From positions 135,560,420 to 135,624,419 of the forward strand of contig NC_080540.1 in assembly GCF_028640845.1 (NCBI RefSeq): 64,000 nt of DNA. Direction: 5' to 3'. The position numbers and the translations under genes are program-made. Position 1 is the first letter of the stretch; every line of letters starts with the position of its first letter. Below the pieces are notes generated by a model. That model saw nothing but the letters and a program-made list of their open reading frames with translations, ran no database searches and had not been told where the DNA came from. This document shows positions 36,796 to 47,629 of the stretch, in pieces. Source of the DNA: Ahaetulla prasina. Taxonomy: Eukaryota; Chordata; Lepidosauria; Squamata; Colubridae.

Positions 36796-36895
36796 CCTCC
36801 CGGCCCCAGCCCTGGCTCCATGCCCAGACAGGCTGAAGAGGAAGAAATACCTCCAGCCCCCAGCTCTGGCTCCATGCCCAGGTAAACGGAGCAAC
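36796..36895 (+). repeat. 54-bp tandem repeat in LTR copy 2, two units
   Basis: Units begin at 36796 and 36850 and are homologous to those at 11368-11521; the second unit carries an in-frame TAA near 36881. Confidence 0.8.
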
Positions 36896-37063
36896 TAGAC
36901 CCCTCCCCCTCCTCCACAGCTTGTGAGCCTGAGGGAGGTCAATTACCAACAGCTGCCGACTGGAGTGACCCTTGTGTCAGAAGACTTGATAGGCGGAGGC
37001 AACAGAAGGAAGGGAGGGGCAGGCCTGGATAAGTGCTGAGTCATGGAGCCATACCCCATGGCC

Positions 37064-37071
37064 TATATAAA
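37064..37071 (+). promoter_or_regulatory. LTR TATA box, copy 2
   Basis: TATATAAA at the position equivalent to 11690-11697, with TGAGTCA on each side. It points along the plus strand, antisense to the L2 ORF2 it interrupts. Confidence 0.7.
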
Positions 37072-37275
37072 GGATCTGCTTTCTGGCATTCTCTGAGTCA
37101 GGCAAAGTCTAAACATATCTTGCTGAAGTCACTTTCTGGTCTCCTGCCTGCCCTGAGGACTTTGCTAGGACTTTGGCAGAGCTGCAGAGGCACACCTGAT
37201 TCGGATTTCCCTGACCCGGCCGTCAGCGGAGGAGTGGGACATGACAGAAGCATTAGTAATCCCCTGGAGCCAGCC

Positions 37276-37935
37276 TCATGTCACCTCCTGCGTGGCCAGT
37301 ACCAGCCAGGAGGGGCACGGGTCCAGTAAACATGTGGTGGCATTCAATCTCCCCAACAACCTGTCCATGTCCTCAGGAGTCACAGGATCAAATTCATCCC
37401 AAACAATCTCAACAAGACGCGTCTCTGACCTCTCACCTGGATCAACCCAATTTTGATCCAAACCATCCCGAAGCTGAACGATTTTATCGTATAGATAACC
37501 ACTAAACTCCTCGGCACGTCCCTGTAATGGGTCATCCCGCACCTCCTGTTGAGGGAGAGAGCGGGTCACCCGAAACAGGGCGGCCGGGCAGTTATCTGCC
37601 GATGCAATGAGGGAGGAAACGTGGAGACGTCTCGCTTCCCTCATTGCCACTAGATAGGCCCTACTATATGACCTAACTAGTGTCCGGTCAGCCTCCGAAC
37701 GGCTGGATCTCCAGGAACTCTCTAGGCGTCTTCTCCAGCGTTTCATCTCCCTCAGCTCCTCGGAGAACCAAGGAGCTGGTTGAGACCTACGCCGGGTCAG
37801 AGGCCGCAAAGGCACGACACGATCCAGAGCCCCAGCCGCGGCCTGTTCCCAAGCCGTGACTAGTTCTTCAGCCGTGCCGTGGGCCAGACCCACAGGTAGC
37901 GGCCCAAGCTCCGTCAGGAACCTCTCCGGGTCCAT
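37276..37935 (-). pseudogene. L2 ORF2 linker between endonuclease and reverse transcriptase
   Basis: A 219-codon open frame in phase with the endonuclease piece upstream (38029-38505), the two separated by one stop. It is rich in Arg, Glu and Leu and contains PWFSEELREMKRWRRRLE, a block found in this position of CR1/L2 elements, then YSRAYLVAMREARR and a DEFDPVTPEDMDRLL stretch. It ends at WLVLATQEV just before the LTR junction. The older fragment at 39178-39620 is homologous to its C-terminal half. Confidence 0.85.
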
Positions 37936-38028
37936 CAGGCGCCTGGGACGGAACCAACGAATTGGTCCCGTCTCCCTGCAGTGTTGAGTGGCGGTCCGAA
38001 AGTCCAGACGAAGGAGAGAATGATCTGA

Positions 38029-39013
38029 CTATGACAAAGGCTTGGTGACTAGATCTCCTAAATCCAGATCATTCAACCACTGTCCAGAGATGAAAATCAA
38101 ATCCAGTGTGCCTCCCCCAATGTGAGTAGGGCCATCAACTACTTGTGTCAGGTCCAAGGCTGTCATGGAGGCCATGAACTCCCGAGCTGCTGTCGATGAC
38201 ACGCCGGTCGATGGCAAGTTAAAGTCCCCCATGACCATAAGTCTGGGGGTCTCAACCGCCACCCCGGCAAGCACCTCCAGCAGCTCGGGCAGGGCTGTTG
38301 TCACGCAGCAAGGAGCCAGGTATGCGACCAACAAGCCCATCTGACCCCTATGACTCCATTTTACAAAAAGGGATTTACAACCGGCAATCTGAGGAACAGT
38401 GGTCTCCCTCGGTTCTAGACTCTCCTTAATAACAACCGCCACCCCCCCCACCTTGGGCCCTCGGCTGATGAAATGCTCGGAAACCCGGTGGACACATTTC
38501 AACAAGGGGCACCCCCCCCTCCGTGCCCAGCCAGGTCTCCATAATGCCCATAAGGTCCGCGGACTCCCCCTGTATAAGATCCCGAATTAGGGGGGCTTTA
38601 TTAACCATGGACCGAGCATTGCACAACATCACCCGAAGGTCCAAGCCCTGGTGATACTGGCCGCTCGGGGAACGGGAAAAGTCTGAGGGGCCGGAGCGTG
38701 CAATCGCCTTTAAACAGCGAGAGCGCGCCCCTTGAACATGATACGGCCCCTCACTTCTGCCATATCTGCCCCTCCCACTCACCGTGCTGATGGAACATCC
38801 CTCTGGAGTAGAATAATGAACCTCCCCGTTCACCTCCGAACCGGATAAAATCTCGCCGCGAGCATTTGTGAGGACTGGCTCCCTCCCTGACGGGTTTCCC
38901 CCATTACCCGACTTTACCCTCCCTCCCCTTAAAAATCTATCTAAAAAACTTCTTTGTTCAGCAAAGAAGTCCAGATAATCTGTTTCTTCCAAGGACCTCT
39001 GAAACCTTCTCAA
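38029..39013 (-). pseudogene. L2 ORF2 endonuclease domain
   Basis: Two overlapping minus-strand frames, 39013-38426 and 38505-38029, together cover an apurinic/apyrimidinic-type endonuclease. The first has MLCNARSMVNKAPLIRDLI and METWLG. The second has GGVAVVIKESL, VMGDFNLPS with the catalytic Asp/Asn pair, and GGTLDLIF. The Ser-Asp-His triplet (38020-38028) follows directly after a TAG stop at 38029-38031. The frames join near a run of eight C at 38443-38450, which implies a homopolymer slip. About 100 residues before MLCNARS have no recognised domain. Confidence 0.85.
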
Positions 39014-39177
39014 TCACCTTATCTCCAAAAGGTAGGCTAGATATGATGGACAGGCTTATTGAGGAGGGAGTGAACCAGAGTCTACTGAAGGGGTAAAGGA
39101 ACAACCCCCTAACTCAGAGAAGAATTAAACACTGCTAAAACCCACTAGTATGAAGAATTAAACACCACTAAAAAACC

Positions 39178-39620
39178 CTAATCCCCAAGCCATTTTAACA
39201 AGCCAGAAGGGCACAGATCTAAAGAGCAGATGGCTGAGTTCACAGTCCTAAGGACCCTCTCTACTTCCTCAGGTCCAAGAGGTTCAAACTGTTCCCTGAT
39301 AACCAGAGAAGATTCCTTCCCAGGCATCTCCTCTGGACCTGTACCAAAGCTGGCAACTTTGTTGACAGATCTCTGCACATCCTCCGAACCCTCTTTATTG
39401 AAGAAGGCTTGTATCTCCTGAAATAGAGCTGTGGTGATGCTATCTGCAGACACACATTACGGGCGGAGAAATGCTACCATTTTGCTTCCCTTACTGCCCC
39501 AAGGTAGTCCTTAATATTGGCTCTAAACAATGTTAGGTGGTGTTGAGCACCCTTTGTTGATCACCAGGATTGCTTGAGATCTTTTCTTTTCTCCTTTCAT
39601 CTCCCTCAGTTCCTCTGTGG
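39178..39620 (-). mobile_element. Older L2-clade fragment
   Basis: The 91-codon frame 39453-39178 aligns by eye with the linker of the neighbouring L2: FEPLGPEEVERVLRTVNS and LDLCPSGLL match FDPVTPEDMDRLLGRLNA and LDPCPSWLV. The DNA up to about 39620 matches the linker part upstream of that (CTCCTTTCATCTCCCTCAG corresponds to CAGCGTTTCATCTCCCTCAG). It is more diverged than 35089-39175 and is a separate, older copy in the same orientation. Confidence 0.75.
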
Positions 39621-39622
39621 TT

Positions 39623-39626
<4 letters not shown>

Positions 39627-39669
<43 letters not shown>
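39627..39669. repeat. (TG)n microsatellite
   Basis: Uninterrupted TG dinucleotides, about 21 units, at the 5' edge of the older L2 fragment. Confidence 0.97.
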
Positions 39670-39670
<1 letters not shown>

Positions 39671-40379
39671 GGTATCCTTGAGAGGGGAAAGGTCACATGG
39701 GTTTACATTGGTGTTTACAAAGATAGCAGAAATGAATCTGCCTTAGAAGAATTTATAAATTCTTATAGAATTTATAAATATTTCTTAAACGACTCGATAT
39801 TTTAAGTATCAAAACAAAACGTTTTCTAGATCTCTAATCCAGTAAAGCTATAATAAATACATTTACATTTCACATTATGCCAGGCTTCCCAACTCAAAAT
39901 CAGGAGAAACTACCCAGTCACTAAACACAGATGAGGCAAGATTAGAATCTTGATTGCATTCTAGGATGAAGCATCGCAAAACGCTTGTCTGCCCTCTGTC
40001 CATATAGGAGTGCAGTTCATTCTTAAACCCAGAGCAGTTGATATCTGGCACTTCTTTTTCCTGCGCTTTAACTCACACCCCATTCGGCAATTCTCACCGT
40101 TAGTGGTACAACAGGTGGCAGGTGACTCTTGATATAACTGCCACGCCTGTTCTTAGGAAGTATAGTTCCCACCATGATTCTCAAGGTCCTACAAACTCTG
40201 CCCCTTTTGTGGATGGATGTGATATTGCAATGGTGGTAAAAAAAAGGGGGGGGGGCTTGCAATATTGTTTTAATCAGTCAGATCCTCCCTGGCAGATCTA
40301 CTCCTTGGACAATCCACCCTAAAGCAGGAATCATTAGTTAGCTTCTGCTAACAAAACAAAGTAGGAGAATTTTGGGTAG
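39670..40379. other. Single-copy DNA, nothing recognised
   Basis: Short frames only; a homopolymer GGGGGGGG run near 40248. Confidence 0.5.
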
Positions 40380-40690
40380 TGCTGAAATCTGTATTAAACA
40401 ACAAGAAAATAAATCCAGTTGCCATGGCTCAACTTTCAGACACCTTTACCTGAATGACTGAGAATCTTCATCGACATCCTGCCACACTTTGCGAAAGAAA
40501 CCTCTGAGATTGGTGCAGGAGGAGTTGGTACATTCCAACAACTCTCTTCCTAACTAACCAGCTTTGACTGCTGAAGCTGCTTGGATGAACAGCGAAATGT
40601 CTCAAACTCACAAGAAAACAAGTCCAATTACCATGACTCAACTTTCAGACAATTTTACCTGGTTGACTGGGAACCTCAATGACATCATGT
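40380..40690 (+). repeat. Tandem dimer of group b tail (possible Penelope-like)
   Basis: The block CCATG(G/A)CTCAACTTTCAGAC occurs at about 40422 and again at 40631, a spacing of 209 bp, each followed by TTTACCTG.(A/T)TGACTG and then a CATC word. The second unit also has GCTGAAGCTGCTTGGATGAA and CAGCGAAATGTCTC, matching 29620-29665. Tandem partial copies are a known habit of Penelope-like elements. The first unit has lost most of its 5' motif. Confidence 0.55.
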
Positions 40691-42341
40691 AACATTAAAC
40701 AGTTCTAAACCAAAAGGCTTTAAACATCTCAAATAAGACCCTCCCCCCACCTATGTTGGGAATGCTCAGTTGCCAAGTTGCCAAGCCCGTCTCCACAAGC
40801 CTCAATCATTGAGGGTTGGAGGGAAGCAGGGAAGAAGATATGGCTGCTTTTGCCCTAACAGGGTTTCCCTCACTTTTTCACTCATGCCTTCCCCCTTTCT
40901 GTTCAATGGAATTGGAATAAGTTCTTCTCTCCCTCTGCCATCCATGTACATATAGCACTCACACACACACCCTCCCCTCAGAAGATCACTAGTTAAACTG
41001 CCTGAAAGCTTTTCATTTTTAGGCCTATCGTATCTGAATTGTATAAATCCGGATCAGTGGATGGAAGCAAAGAGTTGACTTCGCTTCCTACTCCTCTCTT
41101 TCTTTCCCACCGTGTGGTTGCCCCCAGGTTTTTTTCATCTCAGTTATGGCAACCCTAACTCACACAATCAGCATTGTTGAAAATACAGAGCAAAGAGTGG
41201 GTGGCAAGAGAGGCCTCTGTATCTGGAGGACCCCAAGCTGGCTTCCTTTGTAACTCATGATTGAGAGAAGGGGAAAGGATTCTTATCAGAAATACAGATC
41301 CACTGCTATATTGGTCAGAAACAATTGCTTTAAAAAAAACTCCTCTACAAACAGCCCAAAGTGTTTCAGAATCTGGCTAGAAGGAAGGAGTCTGATAGTG
41401 CTAAGGAAGCCCAGATGCAAGGTTAAATAATATATCCACAACATCGAGCTCTTTCACCCTGAGGTGTTTCCTTATGCATTCCTTTAAAAGTGGAAGGAGA
41501 AGGGTTTGGGTCTTTTTTTTTTTTTAATTCTCAGTTGCTTAATTTCATTACAAGTACAAAAAAAACCCATGGAAACAGCTTTTTTTACCGGTTGTTATTG
41601 TCTTCAAATTGGCATCAAATTCCTGCAAATAAGTTGCTGTGGAAGAACTTGTTTTGTGTGTGGAGGTTGACTGGCAGACAGATTTCATAAAGGTGCTTGG
41701 CTTTTTGGGGGTAAGAATACATCATTATTGTTGGATTCTGTTTATCTGGCAATTCATTCTTATGCATCTGCAATGTTATTACCCCCTCTTTTAATGCCAA
41801 AATGTTGAGCTGCTTTTCATTTCCTTCCATAATACAGAATGGCCCTTGTTGCATGAACGTTAACATCTGCCTTGCATCTCTCTTCATTCAAGTATTTGGT
41901 GAGAAAGAATCAATTAATGCAAAGAAGTTAAAGATGACAGTTCCTGCTCATTTACTAGAAGTATTACCATAAATTCTACCAGTGACAAAGAATTCCCTTT
42001 AACAAATACGAAATGTATTATCTTCCCTTGGAGTCTTAAAATAATTGACTCTCCTCTCAATAATGCAAAAGAAGGAGGAGGAGGAGAAAAAGAAGAAGAA
42101 AAATGTCTGCTTTGGAGATATGAACTGTTCCTTTGTGCTACAGTTAACAGGTTTATATTATTGCATAAATGCCATTATTATTTTATTGTAAATATTACGA
42201 TATCAAGCATTACATTTAACACTTGGTTCTGCTTAATGTACTATTCCAGAATTGCCATTTTCATTCTTTTGCAAGAATCCTTAAGCGTTCTACCTATATT
42301 GTTTCTTCTTTGATTCTTAGAATTAGGGAAACATTTGGCAG
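40691..42341. other. Single-copy DNA, no gene recognised
   Basis: Contains a poly-T run near 41513 and a purine tract (GAAGGAGGAGGAGG) near 42070; no element identified. Confidence 0.5.
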
Positions 42342-42557
42342 TACAGTGTTTCCCCAAAATAAGACCAGGTCTTATATTAATTTTTGCTCCAAAAGATGCA
42401 TTAGGGCTTATTTTCCAGTTAGGTCTGAATGTGTCCATCTGGCTGACAATCTTAACTGGGGCTTATTTTTTTGGGTAGGGCTTATATTATGAGCATCCTG
42501 AAAAATCACGCTAGGGCTTATTTTCTGGTTGGGTCTTATTTTGGGTGAAACACGCTA
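42342..42557. mobile_element. MITE with TACAGTGTTTC ends
   Basis: The left end TACAGTGTTTCCCCAAAATA and right end TTTTGGGTGAAACACGCTA are imperfect inverted repeats. The interior repeats the block GGGCTTATTTT several times, a pattern known from a widespread vertebrate MITE. A TA occupies both outer edges, so Tc1/mariner is possible, but the superfamily is not settled. Confidence 0.7.
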
Positions 42558-43321
42558 GGTAGGGTGAAAATTGTCAGCCTGAAGGTATACAGAAAGGGGT
42601 GGCTGATTGTTGTATAACAAGTTTCCCACCAGAATCAGAGCTCTGATACAGTACCGGCCCCCTTCTAGGCCAGGAGGCTGATAAGCCTTGATATCACAGC
42701 TTCATCAAGAAAGATCTGCAATTCACGCCTCTGATTTGGAGCATGGTGAGCTACTGTTTGTTCCTGAGGGCCAACAACACTTGCCCAACTCTGCTCTGTT
42801 CACTCCCCGAGATGTAGGTTGATTTCTTAGTAGCATCTGGGAGTAGATTTACAGCAGCTTTGGGAAACTATGGCAGTGTGACTTCTGAACAGACTTGGGC
42901 AAATGCCATGGGATGGAACTAAATCACTGTGCATCCCTAGATTATAATGATTAGCAGTGTCTGTTTTAAACTACAATGACACCAGCATGATGATATGCAG
43001 GTAATGCTGCAATCACAGGAATGTCATAATTATGTATCTTTCTATGATGCAAGTCTGATGTGAATATATACATATATGTATGTACACATACACACACACA
43101 AATATACATATGTTGTCATTTGTCTCTTTTGTCCCTCCCCCTAAGAATATCCATGTTGTTGTTGTTGTTGTTGTTGTTGATGATGATGATGATATTGAAA
43201 AGGACTCAAATTGTAGGTGCTTAGAAACCACTGTTATCATGAAAAAAATGAACTGCTGCATTAACTCATTGCACAAACTGATTGCCATGCCATCTTCTAA
43301 AAACCTGGTTTTATATATTTA
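42558..43321. other. Single-copy DNA with trinucleotide repeat
   Basis: Includes a TATACATATATG-rich patch near 43065-43110 and the repeat at 43154-43195; otherwise nothing. Confidence 0.5.
43154..43195. repeat. (TTG)n-(ATG)n compound microsatellite
   Basis: About nine GTT units pass directly into about five GAT units, one substitution apart. Confidence 0.95.
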
Positions 43322-43535
43322 TGCCTTCAAGTCAAGAGTTTGGTGACTGGTGACTGCCTGGACAGGTTTTTGCAGTTTTCTTGGCAAGAGTTCAGATTTT
43401 TGCCATTGAACCCTTCCTACGGCTGAGAGAAACTGACTGGGACAAAGTCACCCAGCTGGCTTTGTGGCTAAAGTGGGACTAGAACTACACATTCCTGGTT
43501 TCTAGCCTGCAGCCTTAAGCCCTGCATCAAACTGG
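43322..43535 (-). mobile_element. tRNA-SINE of Sauria type, copy 1
   Basis: On the minus strand: a head CCAGTTTGATGCAGGGCTTA, a GTAGTTCTAGTCCCAC B-box-like segment, GCTGGGTGACTTTG, then TTGCCAAGAAAACTGC, ACCTGTCCAGGCAGTC and a TTGACTTGAAGGC end. The CTGTCCAGGCAGTC..GACT part is the BovB-related tail. The family is shared with 54040-54225. Confidence 0.75.
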
Positions 43536-46094
43536 CCATCTTTCAACAACAAGAACAACCAGATAGCCGTACTTAGCTCTGAATCAATTTTCTGTACTAA
43601 TTCTTAGTACAAATAGATTGCCCCCATTTTTCTTTTAATTGGTTGTGGAGTTGAAACTCCATCTTCCATTCAAGAATTTACATAAATAAATAAATGGCCA
43701 AAAATATCAACGAAGTCAAGAGAAATGGCAAGAATTTTCAGAAGCATAAGAGTAAACTATGCTTATATTCTTGATCTTTCATAAAGTATAGACATCATGA
43801 TAGTGATAGATAGATTTGCCTGAAGTGAATATATCAACCTATTTGGATATGGACTTCACTATAGAGATTGTCTACAAGTACAGAATAGAACAAACCCATT
43901 TTTGGATGGATTCAGTTTTATGAAAACAACTTCATTATGGGCAGATTAAATTTTTAAGGGATCTCAAGTTAACTTTCTCATTCATTCCATAATCATTCTG
44001 ATAAATACAGCATCTTGAGTACATTATATCTGCTCTGAAGAGTTACCTCGGTATGTGACATATTAATATTAGAATTACAGAACTAGTATTGTATTAGAAA
44101 AGCCTTGACAATTTACAATATTTTCTGGAGCTCACAGGGAATCGAGTCCAATACTGAGAAGGCTCAATTTGCCATATGTACCTCATGAGCAAAGCAAAGT
44201 GAAGCAAAGTGAAGCAAAGCAAAACAAAGCGGAAAAACATAAGACAAGACTAATTGCCAGTTGTTACCGTTTCAGCCACACAAGCAGAATATGCATTTCT
44301 AAGACTTGTTGACTTCGGCTAGAGTTTTTCCTCTTTTGTGTGCACTATTGTGTGCCCATGTAATGCAGAGCTAAGGAGGTCTGAGCTATCAATTCATGAT
44401 GAGTACAATTTGGGTGCACTGGTCTTATAAAACCAGGTGTGAGTTTATCCTTGGATGGCAGGATTGGCTGTTTGTCCTTGGAAATGGAAAAATTTGAGGA
44501 AAGTTGGTTAAAATGGTAACTGCTTTTAAGAATGAGTTCCTATTAATTATGGAGAGTCAGGGTGCCACCAATATTTGCCCTACATTTTGTTCCAACAAGG
44601 ATTTTTTTAAAGCTATCCATTAGATATTACCTCCCTTGAACCAAAGAGAGAAGCATGAATTCTACTATTTGAACTAACAGAAACAGAGAACTTACCACTC
44701 TGTAGTTATGTATAGGAGGATGAAAAGCACTATGTGAAAAACAGCCAAGTTACAGGAAAAGATCTGCTTTTCCTTGCAGGATATTCAATCCTGCAAACCC
44801 AAATTCACCCACCCTTAAGACATCACCCCTTAACAATCCTTGGCAATGGGGCATTGTCTGCCCATCTCAAGCACCACAAAATGTCATATTTTATCTTGAT
44901 GTGTCAGGATTTATATAAAAAGGGATAGTTCAGCTCTAAATGTAATGAGTTAGAAGAACAGCCCTCCAGTGGCTTCCTTGAGCGTCGATAACATTGATTG
45001 CTAAAAATAACTAATAACCTAGGTCTGGTCCCGGCTGGGAGCTGCTCAGAGCAGGATCATAAAAATCATTGTATGCAACTAGTGTGTGCTCCCTATACAG
45101 CAGTGGCTCACAGGTTGCAGCATGGGAGGAGAGGTGTCTGCACACCAAAGCAAGAAGCATTGCTGTTATAAGGGTTCTCAAGGCAGGCTGCTTTTTCCTG
45201 TCCAAAAGATAGCCAAGGAAGGGAGTTTGTGAGACAGACTGGGTGGAAATGACATTTTCCTGGCTTCAAAATAAATGTGGGTCCAAAGAGAAGGCTAGGA
45301 CAGAGAGTGTCAATACTCAGATGCTGCAGAACATATCTAGCATAGCATTTATGAAAGATATTTATTTGACAGAGGGAGAATATACAACCCATTTTCATTT
45401 TTAAAATTTGTTTTAATGTAATAAGGGGGAAAAAACCAAAGGGAAACAAAGGAAGACAAAAAAATAAACAATAACGAAAAGGAAAAAGATTACAGAAAAC
45501 ATGAAATATAAATACTGTGATGCCATTGGAATGATTTAAAAGTCAAAATTGTGCAGAGCAAAAAGAAGGAACATAAAGTTGAACTATTTGACCAGGGATA
45601 AACTATTGTTTCAGATATCTGGTAATTCCTAATGGTCGTTTGGCTGAACTAGAAATGAAAAGATGATTTCTGGATTGCATATAGATAAAAGTTAGGCTAT
45701 GGGGAGAAGAGTTTTTTATCTATATCTTTAAAAGAAGATGAAAAGCTACTAGCTTATGCTCAGTGTGATGAAGTTACTACTTTATTATTGTCTTTGTTGC
45801 CTTTTTCTTTTTTCTGTACCTTCTGAACTTTTCTTTCACCCTTTTCTTCTAGTTTAGTTTGTGTTAGTTTTTGCAGCTTATTAAACACATCAATAAGCTT
45901 AATAAAAAAGAAAACATATTACATGAAATATAAAGTCCTTCAGCATCCAGCACAGACCACATGGAATCACAGTAATCAATCTTTGTGTTATGCCAAAAGA
46001 AGGACAATTCATAGACAGAAAATGAATAAGTGACATTTATGCAAGATTGCAGATCCTGGAACACCCATTTTTCCAATATGTTAAGTATAAAAGC

Positions 46095-46155
<61 letters not shown>

Positions 46156-46727
46156 CTGCATTCCATGCTTGGTAATTCCACAGTTCTTTGAACAATGCTT
46201 AATTCCACCTTTTTGGCATATAGTTCAAAAGCACATTCACATCTTTAAATCATATGAATCTTTAAAAGAACTTATTGGCCAACTTATAGATACTAAATCA
46301 GAAGTCTAATATGCCTGCTATATGCATCTGACGGTGGCAGATAAGATATATTGCAAAGTTGGCACTTTCCAGTTGGGTTGGACTGAAATTCTCTTATCTC
46401 GAGGCAGAAAGATTGTGCTGACTGGGTATAACAGGGGTTTCAGTCGAACATTTCAAAGATGCAAGTTGGGTAAGGAACTTACAGCCAGAGTGGGCAGGTG
46501 ATCTGTAGATATAAAGAGATATGTATGGCTAAATAGGATGTGCAGTTGGATTCAGGAAATTTAGAGAGAAAAGCCACGGAATCAGGATGGATTCTAGCTG
46601 CAATTGGGCAACGTATACTGACTGGCAAAGGGAAAGTGTCTTTTAATTATCAGGGCAACTGGATTTTCAAGGAATATAGAATTCTGAAACTAGTTCAGGA
46701 AGAATCACTAGAATAAATGGATTAAAT
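43536..46727. other. Long single-copy stretch, no gene recognised
   Basis: A small tandem array of AAGCAAAGTG units lies at 44190-44232 and an (AT)n run at 46098-46153. The 113-codon frame at 45108-45449 (minus) has no domain. Confidence 0.5.
46098..46153. repeat. (AT)28 microsatellite
   Basis: A perfect 56-bp AT dinucleotide run, self-complementary and so liable to form cruciforms and to change length. Confidence 0.97.
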
Positions 46728-47055
46728 CAGGGGTGTCAGACTCAAGGCCCAGGGACCAGATCTGACCTGCAGGGCTGCCCTGAAAACAGCAAAGGACTGG
46801 CCCACAGTGCCTCTGCCAGCAAAAATAAAGCTCAGGAGGGCCACAGGTGGCCCTCCCGAGTTCTCTTTTCGCTGGTAGAGGGTTGGAGGAAGCCATCGCA
46901 GCCAAAAATGGAGCCCATTTTCACTGGCAGAACGCTCAGGCCACCACATGCGCCCCCATTACAAGTGATGTCGAGCTGGCCACACCCACCCCGACTCCCT
47001 GAGGTCAAACACAATGCTGATGCGGTCCTCAGTGAAATCGAGTTTGACATCCCTG
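46728..47055. mobile_element. hAT-type MITE, 328 bp
   Basis: Begins CAGGGGTGTCAGACTC and ends GAGTTTGACATCCCTG, near-perfect inverted termini. The flanks GATTAAAT (46720-46727) and GATTAAAC (47056-47063) differ at one of eight bases. The interior is GC-rich with no open frame of note. Confidence 0.92.
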
Positions 47056-47161
47056 GATTAAACAAAGAAGAAAACAAACTAGACTTCTGAAGGAATCCTT
47101 TTGTCCACACTAATTGAATTGCTTTGGCAAACAATTTCTGGTCAGTGTTAGCCTCTGTCTA

Positions 47162-47537
47162 CTGGTAGTATTTGACTTACAACCATTCATTTAGTAATCA
47201 TTTGAAGTTAGAATGACACTGAAAAAAGTGACTTATGACTCTTTTTCACACTTATGACTGTTGCAGCATGTGATTGAAATTTGGAAGCTTGGCAACTGGT
47301 TTATATTTATGACCATTGTGGTGTCCTGGAGTCATGTGATCACCTTTTGTGACCTTGTGACAGCAAAGTCAATGGGGAAGCCAGATTCACTTATCAATGG
47401 TGTTACTGGCTTATAACTGCAGTGATTTACTTAACAACCATGGCAAGAAAGGTCGTAAAATGGGGCAAAATTCACTTAACAACTGTCTCACTTAGCAAGA
47501 GAAAATTTTGGCGCGATTGAAGTTATAAGTTGACCTG
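47162..47537. mobile_element. TA-flanked MITE, copy 3
   Basis: Collinear with 5039-5425 (GAAAAAAGTGACTTATGAC, CACTTAACAAC and AAAATGGGGCAAAATTCAC blocks). TA sits at both edges (47160-47161, 47538-47539). An internal deletion removed about 15 bp near 47272, and the terminal CTGGTAG and TGACCTG are mutated. Confidence 0.85.
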
Positions 47538-47629
47538 TAGTCTTGTGAATGGTTCTTTTGGAAATTTTGCTCTCAAAAATAAAACATAACATAAAAGTAT
47601 TTTGCATTTGTGAACTGTAAATGAATAAT

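Larger units (their letters stand above)
36720..37246 (+). mobile_element. Solo LTR, copy 2, inserted in the L2 element
   Basis: A 527-bp unit homologous end to end to 11298-11872: starts TGTTGTGTCTCGTCCG, ends GGGACATGACA. The target duplication GAAGC is exact (36715-36719 and 37247-37251), and L2 coding sequence continues on both sides, so the insertion is younger than the L2 copy and lies in the opposite orientation. It keeps the TATA box and both TGAGTCA sites (37037-37043 and 37094-37100) but has two, not three, 54-bp units. No internal retroelement genes remain. Confidence 0.93.
35089..39175 (-). mobile_element. Nearly full-length L2-clade LINE, interrupted by a solo LTR
   Basis: A minus-strand non-LTR retrotransposon of about 3.5 kb once the 532-bp LTR insertion is removed. 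From 5' (right) to 3' (left) it has a short 5' part, an apurinic-type endonuclease (38029-39013), a linker (37276-37935), a reverse transcriptase (about 35821-36715), a C-terminal region (35354-35812) and a 3' part. The 3' part has a stem of CCGCCC..GGGCGG type and ends in a TTATTTATTTAT run on the plus strand. Motifs [17 protein letters not shown] and YADD, plus the RLDYCNALYMGLPLKS block, place it in the CR1/L2 group; the YADD-QLY and VQNAAARVI blocks fit L2 best. It is dead: frameshifts near 38445, 36405 and 35845, a stop at 38029-38031 and the LTR. Its GC-rich composition contrasts with the AT-rich flanks. Confidence 0.85.
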
